Assembly: GCA_022821585.1 (NCBI GenBank)
Contig: JAJEDI010000070.1
Coordinates: forward strand, 1 to 64,000
Source of the DNA: Caldilineaceae bacterium
GTDB lineage: Bacteria > Chloroflexota > Anaerolineae > Caldilineales > Caldilineaceae
Length of the DNA: 64,000 nucleotides
Reading direction: 5' to 3'
Shown here: positions 43,433-52,015 of the stretch, one piece after another
Layout: each line of letters starts with the position of its first letter
Position numbering within the stretch: the first letter of the stretch is position 1
Program-made: the position numbers and the translations under genes
The notes under the pieces: generated by a model
What the model was told of the DNA's origin: nothing
Database searches by the model: none
What the model saw: the letters and a program-made list of their open reading frames with translations, nothing else

Positions 43433-44032
43433 ATGGACCAAAAGCTGCTCGTTGCGACACACAATCAGGGCAAACTACAGGAGTATAGAAGACTCTTGCA
43501 TGACCTGCCCCTGACCCTCACCTATCTCGACGATATCGGCGTCCGGGAAGAGGTAGCCGAGACCGGGAGTACCTTCGCCGCCAACGCCCTGCTGAAGGCC
43601 CAGGAATACGCCGGCATGACCGGACTGTGGACATGGGCCGACGACAGCGGCCTGGAGGTAGACGCCCTGCAGGGAGCCCCAGGCGTGCACTCCGCCCGCT
43701 ATGCCGGCACGGATGCAACCGATCAGGACAGATACGAAATGCTGTTGAGGGAGTTGCAATCACATCCCCGCCCATGGACCGCCCGTTTCCAATGCGTGGT
43801 TGCTATTGCGCGTCCGGCGGCCGCGCCCGAAACCTGCACAGCAACGCTGGAGGGAATCATAACCGCGACGCCGCGAGGGTCCCATGGCTTTGGCTACGAT
43901 CCGGTCTTCTTCCTGCCTGACCACGGGCGCACTTTGGCAGAGTTGCCAACCTCGGTCAAGAATGAAATCAGCCATCGGGGGCAGGCATCGCGGCGTGCCA
44001 AAGATTTACTGAAAGACTTGCTGGAAGGTTAG
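43433..44032 (+). CDS. rdgB: XTP/dITP diphosphatase (RdgB/HAM1)
   Basis: The enzyme has 199 residues. It hydrolyses deaminated purine nucleoside triphosphates to monophosphates, keeping hypoxanthine and xanthine out of DNA. The complete family set is visible: THNQGKLQEYR near the N-terminus, TFAANALLKA, WADDSGLEVDAL, PGVHSARYAG, GSHGFGYDPVFFLPD and KNEISHRGQASRRA. The start is ATG 43433 with GGAGG 9 bases upstream; the frame extends 24 codons further but without conservation. It is divergent from prs across a 143-base gap. Confidence 0.95.
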   Translation: MDQKLLVATHNQGKLQEYRRLLHDLPLTLTYLDDIGVREEVAETGSTFAANALLKAQEYAGMTGLWTWADDSGLEVDALQGAPGVHSARYAGTDATDQDRYEMLLRELQSHPRPWTARFQCVVAIARPAAAPETCTATLEGIITATPRGSHGFGYDPVFFLPDHGRTLAELPTSVKNEISHRGQASRRAKDLLKDLLEG

Positions 44033-44278
44033 CAGGAGGCCTCGCTTACAATTCTCCAGCGGTCACGCCAGCGGCCGTCTTCCTTTTCAAGAGAGACGTC
44101 TGACCCAAAAAGGTCGCGTCTGAACCACGTTGCAAACATTTGTCACCGAATTCTGACCCAACGCAACAAAACGCCGCTGGACACGCTAACGTACTCTGGT
44201 GATACAATGTCTTCATATACCCCTGAATTCTGAGTCTGACAAGAGCAGGCAGTAACACCTGGACTGGGAGGTTCAAGA

Positions 44279-44635
44279 GTGAGAGACGAATTACTCCAAC
44301 CTGTGATATTCAATGTAATTACCATCGTGGCGCTGTTGTTTTCTCTGTTCCAGATTGTTACCGGGGCTTCAGGGCGCTTGATCCGAACGGCCGATGCCAT
44401 CCATGCCCTCGAAGAGCTTGTCGCAGATGGTGTCCTTGAGGACGACTCGATAGTCTCTGGCCTCTCCACCAACCGCGACCAGCGCACGCGGCTTGACAAC
44501 TACCTGATCGTGACGATGATTGTCGCGATCCTCGCCAATGTCGTCGCCAACTATCTTGGCAGGGGCAGACATCACAAGAATACTTCCAGAATCCGCGAAC
44601 TCGAAGCGGAGCTGCGTACACTGCGAGGGGACTAA
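44279..44635 (+). CDS. Small two-helix membrane protein with C-terminal coiled coil (a)
   Basis: The protein has 118 residues. Membrane helices at about 9-28 (VIFNVITIVALLFSLFQIVT) and 73-92 (IVTMIVAILANVVANYLG) flank a roughly 40-residue acidic segment, followed by a basic patch and the short coiled coil RIRELEAELRTLRGD. GTG start with GGGAGG 7 bases upstream. It is paralogous to 45220-45576: the same length, near-identical ends (PVIFN.ITIVA and RIRELE.ELR.LRGD), and a divergent middle. No known family. Confidence 0.75.
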   Translation: MRDELLQPVIFNVITIVALLFSLFQIVTGASGRLIRTADAIHALEELVADGVLEDDSIVSGLSTNRDQRTRLDNYLIVTMIVAILANVVANYLGRGRHHKNTSRIRELEAELRTLRGD

Positions 44636-45219
44636 GCCCGTCGACATTACCTTCCACCCGGCCACCCCGTAGGGGCACCCCTTGTGGGTGCCCTCGTGGA
44701 TCGACAAAATTGTGCGCCTGCAGATTCCAGTTCAGACAGACGTCAACGACGCCTGGAAACGCCGCACCGCATGAGAAGCCCGTGACCCGAACAGCCGAGC
44801 GGTCGCCCATACTGCAAACCGGCACAGACTGAACCGAGGCCGCCGGCGCCGAAGACGGCACACTACAGCCATGGCTAAGGCGCCCGCCACTCGTTCCCGA
44901 GAGGACAAATACCCAGGCAGTGGTTAACCTCGAACTATGCAGCTTAACCAGAGAGCTCTCCAGTTGACATGATCTTGGACCAGCATTGAAGACCCCATCC
45001 CCAGTTTGAGCCCGACTATCAAAACGCGATCAACTGTTCCTCTCGGAGTTTTCCAGTAAAACCTCGTAACCATTTGAATGTGCTGCCCACACAGGACAGC
45101 GCGAGCTCCCGGCTTACGTTTTGCCGGCGCCAGGCACATGCATGTTGTTACATAATGGTTATATGCAGTACTCTGAAACGTGAAACGCAAACGAACTGCT
45201 TGGACAAAGAGGATGAGAA
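44636..45219. other. Intergenic region between paralogous small membrane genes
   Basis: 584 bp. It holds the GGGCACCC element at 44637-44745. No other gene or clear promoter was seen. Confidence 0.5.
44637..44745. repeat. GGGCACCC hairpin element, full single-core copy
   Basis: Core 44665-44693 with the perfect GGGCACCC/GGGTGCCC hairpin. The left flank (cccgtcgacattaccttcca) and right flank (ctcgtggatcgacaaaatt) match the outer flanks of 10730-10905, which has two cores. It begins at the stop of the small membrane gene. Confidence 0.75.
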
Positions 45220-45576
45220 ATGGAAGGCAAGTTGCTGCCGCCGGTGATCTTCAATGCAATTACGATTGTGGCGATGTTATACGCCCTGAGCCAGATAATC
45301 ACTGACGGGCCGAGGCTCCGCGCCACGACAACCGGGATCACAATGACGCTACAGGAACTCGCTCAGGAGAGTGAGCTGGTCGATGATGCCTTTATTTCGT
45401 CTTTTGTGGCCGATCAGGAGCAAAGACGGGGACTATTCAACGAAATCATCGTGGTAATGCTAACCGCGATTCTGGCCAACGTCGCCGCAAACTTTTTTGG
45501 CCGCGGAAGGCAAAAAGCGAACACGACCAGAATTCGCGAGTTGGAAGAAGAACTGCGCGGACTTCGAGGGGATTAG
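45220..45576 (+). CDS. Small two-helix membrane protein with C-terminal coiled coil (b)
   Basis: The protein has 118 residues. Helices at about 9-28 and 73-92, acidic middle, and C-terminal RIRELEEELRGLRGD preceded by FGRGRQKANTT. It is a paralogue of 44279-44635 and identical in length. ATG with AGAGGATGAG upstream. The conserved membrane and coiled-coil parts with a divergent soluble segment suggest the two could form homo- or hetero-oligomers and differ in what the middle segment senses or binds. No known family. Confidence 0.75.
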   Translation: MEGKLLPPVIFNAITIVAMLYALSQIITDGPRLRATTTGITMTLQELAQESELVDDAFISSFVADQEQRRGLFNEIIVVMLTAILANVAANFFGRGRQKANTTRIRELEEELRGLRGD

Positions 45577-45678
45577 CGCCTCAGAACCGGTTTCCCAATT
45601 CCTGACACGCGAGGCTGTCTGCGGTATCTGATAAACCCCGCCATGGATCACAGGAGACCGTCGCCCGCATGAGGCTCG

Positions 45679-46410
45679 CTAAACGCCTCTCTCCCGACGC
45701 CACCGCTCAAACTCAGCCAGGGTCTCGTCGTTTGGCGGATAAACACCGATAATGCTGGCGCCGCCCGCAACCTTCTCCTGGAAGAACGCCTCCTTGATCT
45801 CCTGCTCGTACCCGCCTTGCGCGACCTCCTCCGCCAGATGGGCCGGTATTATCACTACGCCCTCCGCATCGCCCACGACCACGTCGCCCGGCGTCACCGC
45901 CACACCCGCACAGCCGATCGGCACCTGCATCTCAACCGGGTGGTGGGCCACAAATGAGGTCGTAGCGTGCGCCGCCCGGATATACGTCGGCAGTTCCAAC
46001 TCCCGAAAGCCGGGCGTATCCCGCAGCGCGCCGTCGGTCACAAAACCGGCCGCGCCGCGCTGGGAGATGCGCGTCCCCAGGATGTGGCCTAGCGAGGCCG
46101 CGCTGACATCACCGCGAGCGTCTACGATCAGCACATCCTCCGCTCCGACCGCCTCCACCGCCAGCCTCTGCACGTTCTTGGTATTATCATAGCGCTCATC
46201 CGCCAGATCTTCCCGCGCCGGAATATAGCGCAGCGTGAAGGCATAACCCACCATCCGCAGGTCGGGCCGCAACGGGTACAGCCCGGCCAGAAACGTGTTG
46301 CGCAGGCCATGTTTCTGCAGCTGGCTGGTTAGCGTTGCCGTCGAAACCGAACGCAGCTTCCTCTTGGCATCCGCCGAAAGCTCGTGGGTTCGGACTGATT
46401 TGGCTGCCAT
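45679..46410 (-). CDS. RraA/HMG-aldolase family protein
   Basis: The protein has 243 residues. Class II pyruvate-aldolase-like family (RraA fold) that includes 4-hydroxy-4-methyl-2-oxoglutarate aldolase, oxaloacetate decarboxylases and RNase E regulators. Seen: VLIVDARGDVSAASLGHILG, then DGALRDTPGF with the D-x3-RD active-site pattern, and GVAVTPGDVVVGDAEGVVII. It has no RNase E neighbour, so an aldolase or decarboxylase role in sugar-acid breakdown fits better. ATG 46410 has GAGGAG upstream; a longer frame to 46647 is not supported. It follows an enolase-superfamily dehydratase by 85 bases. Confidence 0.85.
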   Translation of the reverse strand: MAAKSVRTHELSADAKRKLRSVSTATLTSQLQKHGLRNTFLAGLYPLRPDLRMVGYAFTLRYIPAREDLADERYDNTKNVQRLAVEAVGAEDVLIVDARGDVSAASLGHILGTRISQRGAAGFVTDGALRDTPGFRELELPTYIRAAHATTSFVAHHPVEMQVPIGCAGVAVTPGDVVVGDAEGVVIIPAHLAEEVAQGGYEQEIKEAFFQEKVAGGASIIGVYPPNDETLAEFERWRRERGV

Positions 46411-46495
46411 TCTACTCCTCACGTCACCTGTTTTCAGAGCGGGGAGACGGGTCCGCAAGGCGAACCGCTCTAGGGCTTCCAGTGGCCGCCAACAA

Positions 46496-47632
46496 CTACT
46501 GTTCCAGCCATTTTGCTCGGCCGTACTTGGCTTGGAAGTAGACGTACTCATCCTGCCGCGGCGTGGAGACGTTGCCGGTGGAAGGATAGCGCGCGATCGC
46601 ATCTTCGACGATATCCACGCCCAGCCCCGGCGCATCCGGCACGACAATCGACCCGTCGACGATCTCCGGCTGCGGCTGCATCACTTCGTACCGCTGCGGC
46701 GCGTCGTCCTCCAGGTGCTCCAGGATCAGGAAGTTGGGCAGTGTCGCCAGCAAATGCACCGCGGCCATCTCCGCCACCGGCCCCAAAGAGCCGTCGTGCG
46801 GAGCAAAGCCGATCCCGTGGGCCTCCGCCATCGCCGCCATCTTCTTCATCTGCATCAGACCGCCGGCACGGCCCGTATCCGGCTGGATCACATCCACGAT
46901 CTCCCGCTCGATCAGCTCCCGCACCCCGTAAATCTGCGTGTGCCGTTCCCCCGCCGCGATCGGCAGATTGACGTGACGCGCCACCTTGGCCAGGTTTTCG
47001 ACATGCTCGGGCGGCACCGGATCTTCGTAAAAGAGCAGGTCGAACTCCTCCAGCGCTTGGCCGACCCGGATCGCATCCCGTACGCTGAACCAGGGCGGAC
47101 CGTGCACGTCGGCCATCAGGTCGATCTCCGGTCCGACCGCCTCCCGCAATGTTCGTATCTTTGCGATCGGGTTGACCTCACCCCCCGTCTTCAGCCCGCT
47201 GAAGCCCCGTGCAACCAGATCCTCCGCCCTTTCCGCTGTCTGCGCGTGCGCATAGAGCCGGATATGGTCCCGGATCTTGCCCCCCAGCAAATTCCACACC
47301 GGCACGCCCAGCGCCTTCCCTTTGATGTCCCACAGTGCCATCTCGATGCCCGTGAGCGCACCGCCGCCGACGATTCCGGTCATGCCGTGCCCCATCATCG
47401 CCAGGTAAATCTTCTGCCAGATCCGCTCAATCAGAAACGGATCTTCGCCGATAACAATCTCGCGCAGGTCCCGGATCGCCGTCTCCACCACCCGCGGCCA
47501 CCCCGACGCCTCGCCGACACCGTAAATGCCCTCATCGGTGAAGACTTTGACGAACAGCCAGTTCCGCTTCGTCCAGCCGCCGCCTGGCACACCGGCCTGC
47601 ATCAGATATGTCTTTATGTCTGTGATTTTCAT
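46496..47632 (-). CDS. Enolase-superfamily sugar-acid dehydratase
   Basis: The enzyme has 378 residues. Mandelate-racemase-type active site: K148 (SGLKTG), metal ligands D175 (MADVHG), E203 (FYEDP) and E229 (AAGERHT), and catalytic H279 with D280 (APHDGSLGP). The His-based set marks acid-sugar dehydratases such as galactonate, mannonate or related dehydratases, distinct from the two-lysine enzyme at 9609. The ATG has only a weak AGG upstream. The product, a 2-keto-3-deoxy sugar acid, would be a plausible substrate for the RraA-like aldolase encoded next. Confidence 0.9.
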   Translation of the reverse strand: MKITDIKTYLMQAGVPGGGWTKRNWLFVKVFTDEGIYGVGEASGWPRVVETAIRDLREIVIGEDPFLIERIWQKIYLAMMGHGMTGIVGGGALTGIEMALWDIKGKALGVPVWNLLGGKIRDHIRLYAHAQTAERAEDLVARGFSGLKTGGEVNPIAKIRTLREAVGPEIDLMADVHGPPWFSVRDAIRVGQALEEFDLLFYEDPVPPEHVENLAKVARHVNLPIAAGERHTQIYGVRELIEREIVDVIQPDTGRAGGLMQMKKMAAMAEAHGIGFAPHDGSLGPVAEMAAVHLLATLPNFLILEHLEDDAPQRYEVMQPQPEIVDGSIVVPDAPGLGVDIVEDAIARYPSTGNVSTPRQDEYVYFQAKYGRAKWLEQ

Positions 47633-47644
47633 CGCCTGTCGGCC

Positions 47645-48409
47645 CTACCCTCCGTTGATCCCGGGCCAGTCTCGCCACATGTCCTCCGGCGGAGGCTCGT
47701 CCTGAACAGCATCAAGATCGGCCCGGCAGAAGTCGTACAATACCGCCTGTCTCACCTGGCCCGAACGGTTGTGTCCCGCGCCGTGACCCATGCGGTGGTG
47801 CCACAGCACCACGTCTCCCGCCGACCCATATGTGTGCACCGGGTCGATCTGCAGCACAGTTCGCCACTCGTCCGAGTCCCACATCTCCTCCTTCTCGTGC
47901 AAAGGATTAAACGTGTAGGCCGTCTTGAACGAATGATAGAAATGCTTGTGGCTGCCGGGCCATATCGTGAACCCGCCGCCGTCCGGCGGCACATCGTCCA
48001 CGTACCCCACCACACCCAGATGAAACGCGTGCGCGTCAACGTGAAAGTGTGCCGTCCGCGGCGTTTTGTCCGTATCCGGGAAGACGCAGTAGATACCGCG
48101 AATTCTCTCTGGCACCTTCAATTCCGGGCCGAGTAGCTGCTTCGCCACCGCCTGCAGCTCGGGATTGCCATAGAGAAGCTCGACCATCCACGGCTCAAAG
48201 CTGCGGTCGCGATATTTCCACGTAAAGCGCGAGTCCGCAAACGCCCCCACCCACGAATTCGGATCGTCCCGTTTCAACTCCTTCGGCGCCGCATCCCACC
48301 ACGCGTCCCGCGTCTGCGCCATCAACTCCGGGTCCAGCACCTTGCGCAGGACCAGGTAACCGTTGTCTCGAAAAAAATCGACCTGCTCGGCAGTCAGTGG
48401 TTGATTCAT
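47645..48409 (-). CDS. Phytanoyl-CoA dioxygenase (PhyH) family protein
   Basis: The protein has 254 residues. Fe(II)/2-oxoglutarate dioxygenase fold with H123-x-D125 (HFHVDAH) and a distal histidine in LWHHRMGHG, followed by an Arg (GQVR) placed for 2-oxoglutarate binding. PhyH proteins hydroxylate diverse small molecules, and the substrate is unknown here. ATG 48409 is preferred over a TTG 13 codons upstream. It ends 12 bases before the dehydratase start, so they are co-transcribed. Confidence 0.88.
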   Translation of the reverse strand: MNQPLTAEQVDFFRDNGYLVLRKVLDPELMAQTRDAWWDAAPKELKRDDPNSWVGAFADSRFTWKYRDRSFEPWMVELLYGNPELQAVAKQLLGPELKVPERIRGIYCVFPDTDKTPRTAHFHVDAHAFHLGVVGYVDDVPPDGGGFTIWPGSHKHFYHSFKTAYTFNPLHEKEEMWDSDEWRTVLQIDPVHTYGSAGDVVLWHHRMGHGAGHNRSGQVRQAVLYDFCRADLDAVQDEPPPEDMWRDWPGINGG

Positions 48410-48474
48410 ATTGACTCTTACCTTCTCTCCCTCTTGTCGGAACGACAACTCCTAATATTGGCGAACGCCGCAGT

Positions 48475-48508
48475 TACTAAAAACTGAAAACTCGAAACTA
48501 AAAACTAA
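48475..48508. repeat. AAAAACT tract at the sulfatase gene end
   Basis: ACTAAAA/ACTGAAA/AAACTCG-type heptamers reaching into the last codons of the sulfatase gene on the minus strand. Confidence 0.55.
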
Positions 48509-49910
48509 TACTACCCGGCCCTACGGCCGCCATCCGCATCGACGCATAGTGCGTGTTGAAAAGACTGTGGTCCCCCGACTCAACCACAATCTCCCACATC
48601 CGCCGCGTCACCGCCGCCAATCTCTCGGCATGTGCTGGATCCTGCGCCAGATTGTTCATCTCAAAGGGATCTGCGGCCAGATTGTAGAGTTCGTCATAGT
48701 CGAAGCCGTTGTGGACGAACTTCCAGTCACCGTCCCATAGCAGCCGCTGACTGATAATATACCGCCCGCCAAAGTATTCAGCAAAGCCCTGCTGGTAATC
48801 CGATGTGTCCTGCGGACTGGCCAGCACCGGTGCAAAGGAGCGTCCGTCGATCTGGCCCAACGGCTGCGCTCCCACCAGCTCCAGCAGCGTCTGGCCCACA
48901 TCCTGCAGCCCGACGCGGGCGTCGCTCACCTCCGCCTCCGCCACGCCCGGCCCGGCCACCACCAGGGGGATATTGTACGCCTCTTCAAACGCGCCGATAT
49001 TCTTGCAATACAACCCGTGCGCGCCCAGAAAATCTCCATGGTCCGATGTCAGCACCACGATAGTATTGTCAAGCTGCCCAGCGCGTTCCACCCGCGCCAG
49101 CAGACGCCCGAACTGCTCGTCGATCTCGCTGATCGAGGCATAGTAGCAGGCCGCCGCCTCCCGGTGTTCCCGGTCCGTCCAGTCGCTCCACACCTGCGCC
49201 GACCTCTTGTACAGATTCGGCTGGCCTTCCAAACTGTTGTGGACGTTCGGCTGCAGCGGAATCGAGTCCACGTCATACTGCGCGAACGTCTCCTCGTGGC
49301 AGAAAAAGGGGTCATGCGGTTCGGTAAAACTGACAAAACAGCACCAGGACGCGTCTTCCTCCATGGCTGCGTCGAGAAATCCCAGCGCCGCGTCCGTCTT
49401 TTTGCCCATGCCGCGCTCACCGGCCGGCCGGTCACAGACGCCGTAGAAGCGGTTCGGCTCATAACCAGGCGCGCTCTCCAGATATCGCTCCAGCGAAAAA
49501 TTGACCGAGTCCCAGTCTTGGCGCATGTCCTGCCCACCCTGTTGCTGCCAGCCAAACTGGGCCAGTTCGTTCGAACGCTCCACATGCCACTTGCCGAAGT
49601 AACCGGTGCGGTAACCCGCCTCCGTCAGCCGCTCCGCCCAATGAGGATGTTCCGTGCGCAGCACCGCCTGATCGTCGTCAACCGTGTGCACAACATAGAG
49701 CACACCGTGATTATGCGGCAACAGACCCGTCATCAGGCTGGCGCGCGCCGGCGAGCAGACCGCGTTCGGCGTATACGCCCGGCGAAAGCGCACCCCCCTC
49801 GCCGCCAGTCGGTCCAGATGCGGCGTCTGGCACGGATTGTCCGGCTCCAGCACCCGGCCCTGCATCTGGTCCGTCATCAGAAACAATATATTGGGAGTAG
49901 AAACGGCCAT
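48498..49910 (-). CDS. Type I sulfatase
   Basis: The enzyme has 470 residues. The sulfatase signature C52-S-P-A-R is intact, so Cys52 would be converted to formylglycine by a maturase not seen in this window. The metal-binding N-terminus NILFLMTDQMQGR and the second metal site VLTSDHGDFLGAHG are visible. There is no signal peptide (MAVSTPNILFLMTDQ), so it looks cytoplasmic, acting on imported sulfated sugars or esters. The ATG has AGAGGAATT. It belongs to the minus-strand island. Confidence 0.9.
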   Translation of the reverse strand: MAVSTPNILFLMTDQMQGRVLEPDNPCQTPHLDRLAARGVRFRRAYTPNAVCSPARASLMTGLLPHNHGVLYVVHTVDDDQAVLRTEHPHWAERLTEAGYRTGYFGKWHVERSNELAQFGWQQQGGQDMRQDWDSVNFSLERYLESAPGYEPNRFYGVCDRPAGERGMGKKTDAALGFLDAAMEEDASWCCFVSFTEPHDPFFCHEETFAQYDVDSIPLQPNVHNSLEGQPNLYKRSAQVWSDWTDREHREAAACYYASISEIDEQFGRLLARVERAGQLDNTIVVLTSDHGDFLGAHGLYCKNIGAFEEAYNIPLVVAGPGVAEAEVSDARVGLQDVGQTLLELVGAQPLGQIDGRSFAPVLASPQDTSDYQQGFAEYFGGRYIISQRLLWDGDWKFVHNGFDYDELYNLAADPFEMNNLAQDPAHAERLAAVTRRMWEIVVESGDHSLFNTHYASMRMAAVGPGSISF

Positions 49911-50281
49911 AATTCCTCTCTTGCAGAAACTGTCAGGCGCCCGATTGCGGAAGCCAAGAGCCTTCCCTGTTTACGTAGGAACTGCTATGTAAAGGGAAAA
50001 CCTGAAGATCTCGCGTGGAATGAACGCTGTCCCTCGGGATTTGCAAGGCAACTTCAACAAAAGTCTGCCTTCCAGTAGCAAACTACCTATCTCCGCAGGG
50101 CCGCGCAGCTACGCAATTAAAATCCGAAACGCCTTAGGTATTCTTCGCGCCCCTTCGCGTGCCTTCGCGGATCGATTGGTCTTGCTTTCCACAACACGCA
50201 AGCCAGAAGGATATCAAACAAGCCTGCATGCTTGCCGTTCCCGTTGAATTCCTGGCGCCCTTCCCAGAATATCAACGAAAC
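49911..50281. other. Intergenic region, 371 bp
   Basis: It carries the third CGCGAAGG element (50137-50281). The remaining about 225 bases have no recognised signal. Confidence 0.5.
50137..50281. repeat. CGCGAAGG element, copy 3
   Basis: Same core and flank as copies at 2895 and 5466. It runs into the stop of the gamma-glutamyltransferase gene, sharing CCTAATA with copy 1, so the element contributes the stop codon. Confidence 0.75.
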
Positions 50282-51919
50282 CTAATACGCGACCGCGTAC
50301 CCGTCCCGCCGCGGATCAGAACCCCCGATCAGCGCGCCGGACTCCGGATGCACCATGATCGCCTGCGCACTGCCCGGGCCGCCCCAATCCCCCACCATCT
50401 CCAGTTCGTGCCCTCTCCGCGCCAGCTCCTTCCGCTCCGCCTCCGGAAAACGGTCCTCCACCTGCAGGTTGTTGGAGCACACGTGCGGGATCGTCGATTC
50501 CATCGGGTTTTGCAAACTCCGCCACCGCGGCGCCGAAACCGCCTCCTGCGGCGTCATGCCGAAGTCGAGCATATGCGTAACAAGCTGCAGATTCGTCTGC
50601 ACCTGCGTATCCGCGCCCGGCGTCCCGCACGCAATTAGCGGTCTCCCGTCCTTGGTTATGATGACAGGATTCATCGTATGCCGTACTCGCTTGCCCGGCA
50701 TCAGGCAATTCGCGTGCCCTTCTTCCAGGTGCCAGTACGTCATGCGGTTGTTGAGCAGGATGCCCGTCTCACCCGCGATCAGGCTCGAACCGAAGCCAGA
50801 CTGGATACTCTGCAGTATGCAGACCAGATTTCCCGCTCGATCCGCTGTACAAAAGCAGGTAGTGTCTTCGTGCGCTTCCGGTCCGCCGGCCGCGACATCG
50901 ACCGCCGCCCGCCCCATATCGATTCGCTCGGCCTGCTCAGCCGCATACGACTTCGATAGCATCCCCTCCATCGGAATATCGACCCACTCCGGATCCGCCA
51001 TATACTTCTCACGGTCGGCGAAAGCAAGTTTCTTCGCCTCCACCATCAAATGGATACTTTCGGCAGTGTTGCATCCCATGGTCTGCAAGTCGAACAGTTC
51101 AACAATATTCAACTCCTGCAACAGAATATGTCCGCTCGAATTGGGCGGCATCTCGTAGACCTCGTAGCCGCGATAGCCTACGTGGATCGGCTCTGCCCAA
51201 TGCGCGTGAAAGTTGCCCAGGTCCTCTTCGGTCAAGAAGCCGTCGTGGGCTCGACTGAAATCGGCGATAGCCCTCGCGATTTCGCCCTCATAGAGTGTCT
51301 TGCGGCCATCTTGTGCGATCTTGCGCAGCGTCGTACCGAGGTTGCGGTTACATAGCAATGAGCCAGTCGGGATAGGCTCACCATCATCCGTGTAGACAGC
51401 GCGCGTGTGCGGGTCCGCCGCAAAACGCCCTTGTTCTCCCCGTATCTGTTCCGCCAGCAGATGGCTGACTGGGAACCCGTCCTCACACAATGAAATCGCG
51501 GGCCGGAAGACCTTCTCCAGCGGCAGCCCACCATAGCGCTCGTGCGCTAGCAACCAGCCGTCCACCAGGCCGGGCACCGAAACACTGCGTATCCCCTTCA
51601 TTGGGATCCCGCCATCCTCCAGATAGCGTTCGCGCGTGGCTGCCCCGGGAGCAGGACCGGTCGCGTTCACCCCGCTGACCTCCCCGGTCTCCGCCCAATA
51701 GATCAGAATAAAGCCGTCGCCGCCGACCCCCGAACCCGCCGGCTCAACCGCGCCCAGCGCGGCCGCCGTAGCAATGGCCGCGTCCACCGCATTGCCTCCG
51801 GCCATCAGCGCCTGAATTCCCGCCTGCGACGCCAGCGCGTGCCCGGACGCAACCATCCCGTTCCTGCCCATCACCGACGGGCGAAACGCCGAAGCCGTAA
51901 TTCCGTGTGGCGATTGCAT
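50282..51919 (-). CDS. ggt: Gamma-glutamyltransferase family enzyme (a)
   Basis: The enzyme has 545 residues. Ntn-hydrolase made as one chain that self-cleaves before the catalytic Thr353 (HEDTTCFCTAD). GGNAVDAAIATAAALGAVEP and SGVGGDGF mark the large subunit; the small subunit has NNRMTYW and GTPGADTQVQ. There is no signal peptide. Members cleave gamma-glutamyl amides or act as cephalosporin-acylase-like or peptide hydrolases. The ATG has GGAGGTGGG. A second family member lies 96 bases upstream. Confidence 0.88.
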   Translation of the reverse strand: MQSPHGITASAFRPSVMGRNGMVASGHALASQAGIQALMAGGNAVDAAIATAAALGAVEPAGSGVGGDGFILIYWAETGEVSGVNATGPAPGAATRERYLEDGGIPMKGIRSVSVPGLVDGWLLAHERYGGLPLEKVFRPAISLCEDGFPVSHLLAEQIRGEQGRFAADPHTRAVYTDDGEPIPTGSLLCNRNLGTTLRKIAQDGRKTLYEGEIARAIADFSRAHDGFLTEEDLGNFHAHWAEPIHVGYRGYEVYEMPPNSSGHILLQELNIVELFDLQTMGCNTAESIHLMVEAKKLAFADREKYMADPEWVDIPMEGMLSKSYAAEQAERIDMGRAAVDVAAGGPEAHEDTTCFCTADRAGNLVCILQSIQSGFGSSLIAGETGILLNNRMTYWHLEEGHANCLMPGKRVRHTMNPVIITKDGRPLIACGTPGADTQVQTNLQLVTHMLDFGMTPQEAVSAPRWRSLQNPMESTIPHVCSNNLQVEDRFPEAERKELARRGHELEMVGDWGGPGSAQAIMVHPESGALIGGSDPRRDGYAVAY

Positions 51920-51965
51920 TTCCCACCTCCAACTATCAAAAAAGCATCATTGGGTGTCTGCCACT

Positions 51966-52013
51966 TCTAACTTCTAACAACTAACAACTAACCACTGACC
52001 ACTGACCTCTGCC
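51966..52013. repeat. AACTAAC/ACCACTG tract at gene end
   Basis: CTTCTAA/CAACTAA units grade into ACCACTG heptamers and end CTGCCCTTC right at the stop of the second gamma-glutamyltransferase gene (minus strand). Confidence 0.55.
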
Positions 52014-52015
52014 CT

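Noticed and set aside
44637..44745. Attachment site or insertion sequence at the GGGCACCC element
   Set aside because: No transposase or integrase gene, no target duplication and no tRNA nearby; treated as a dispersed hairpin repeat.
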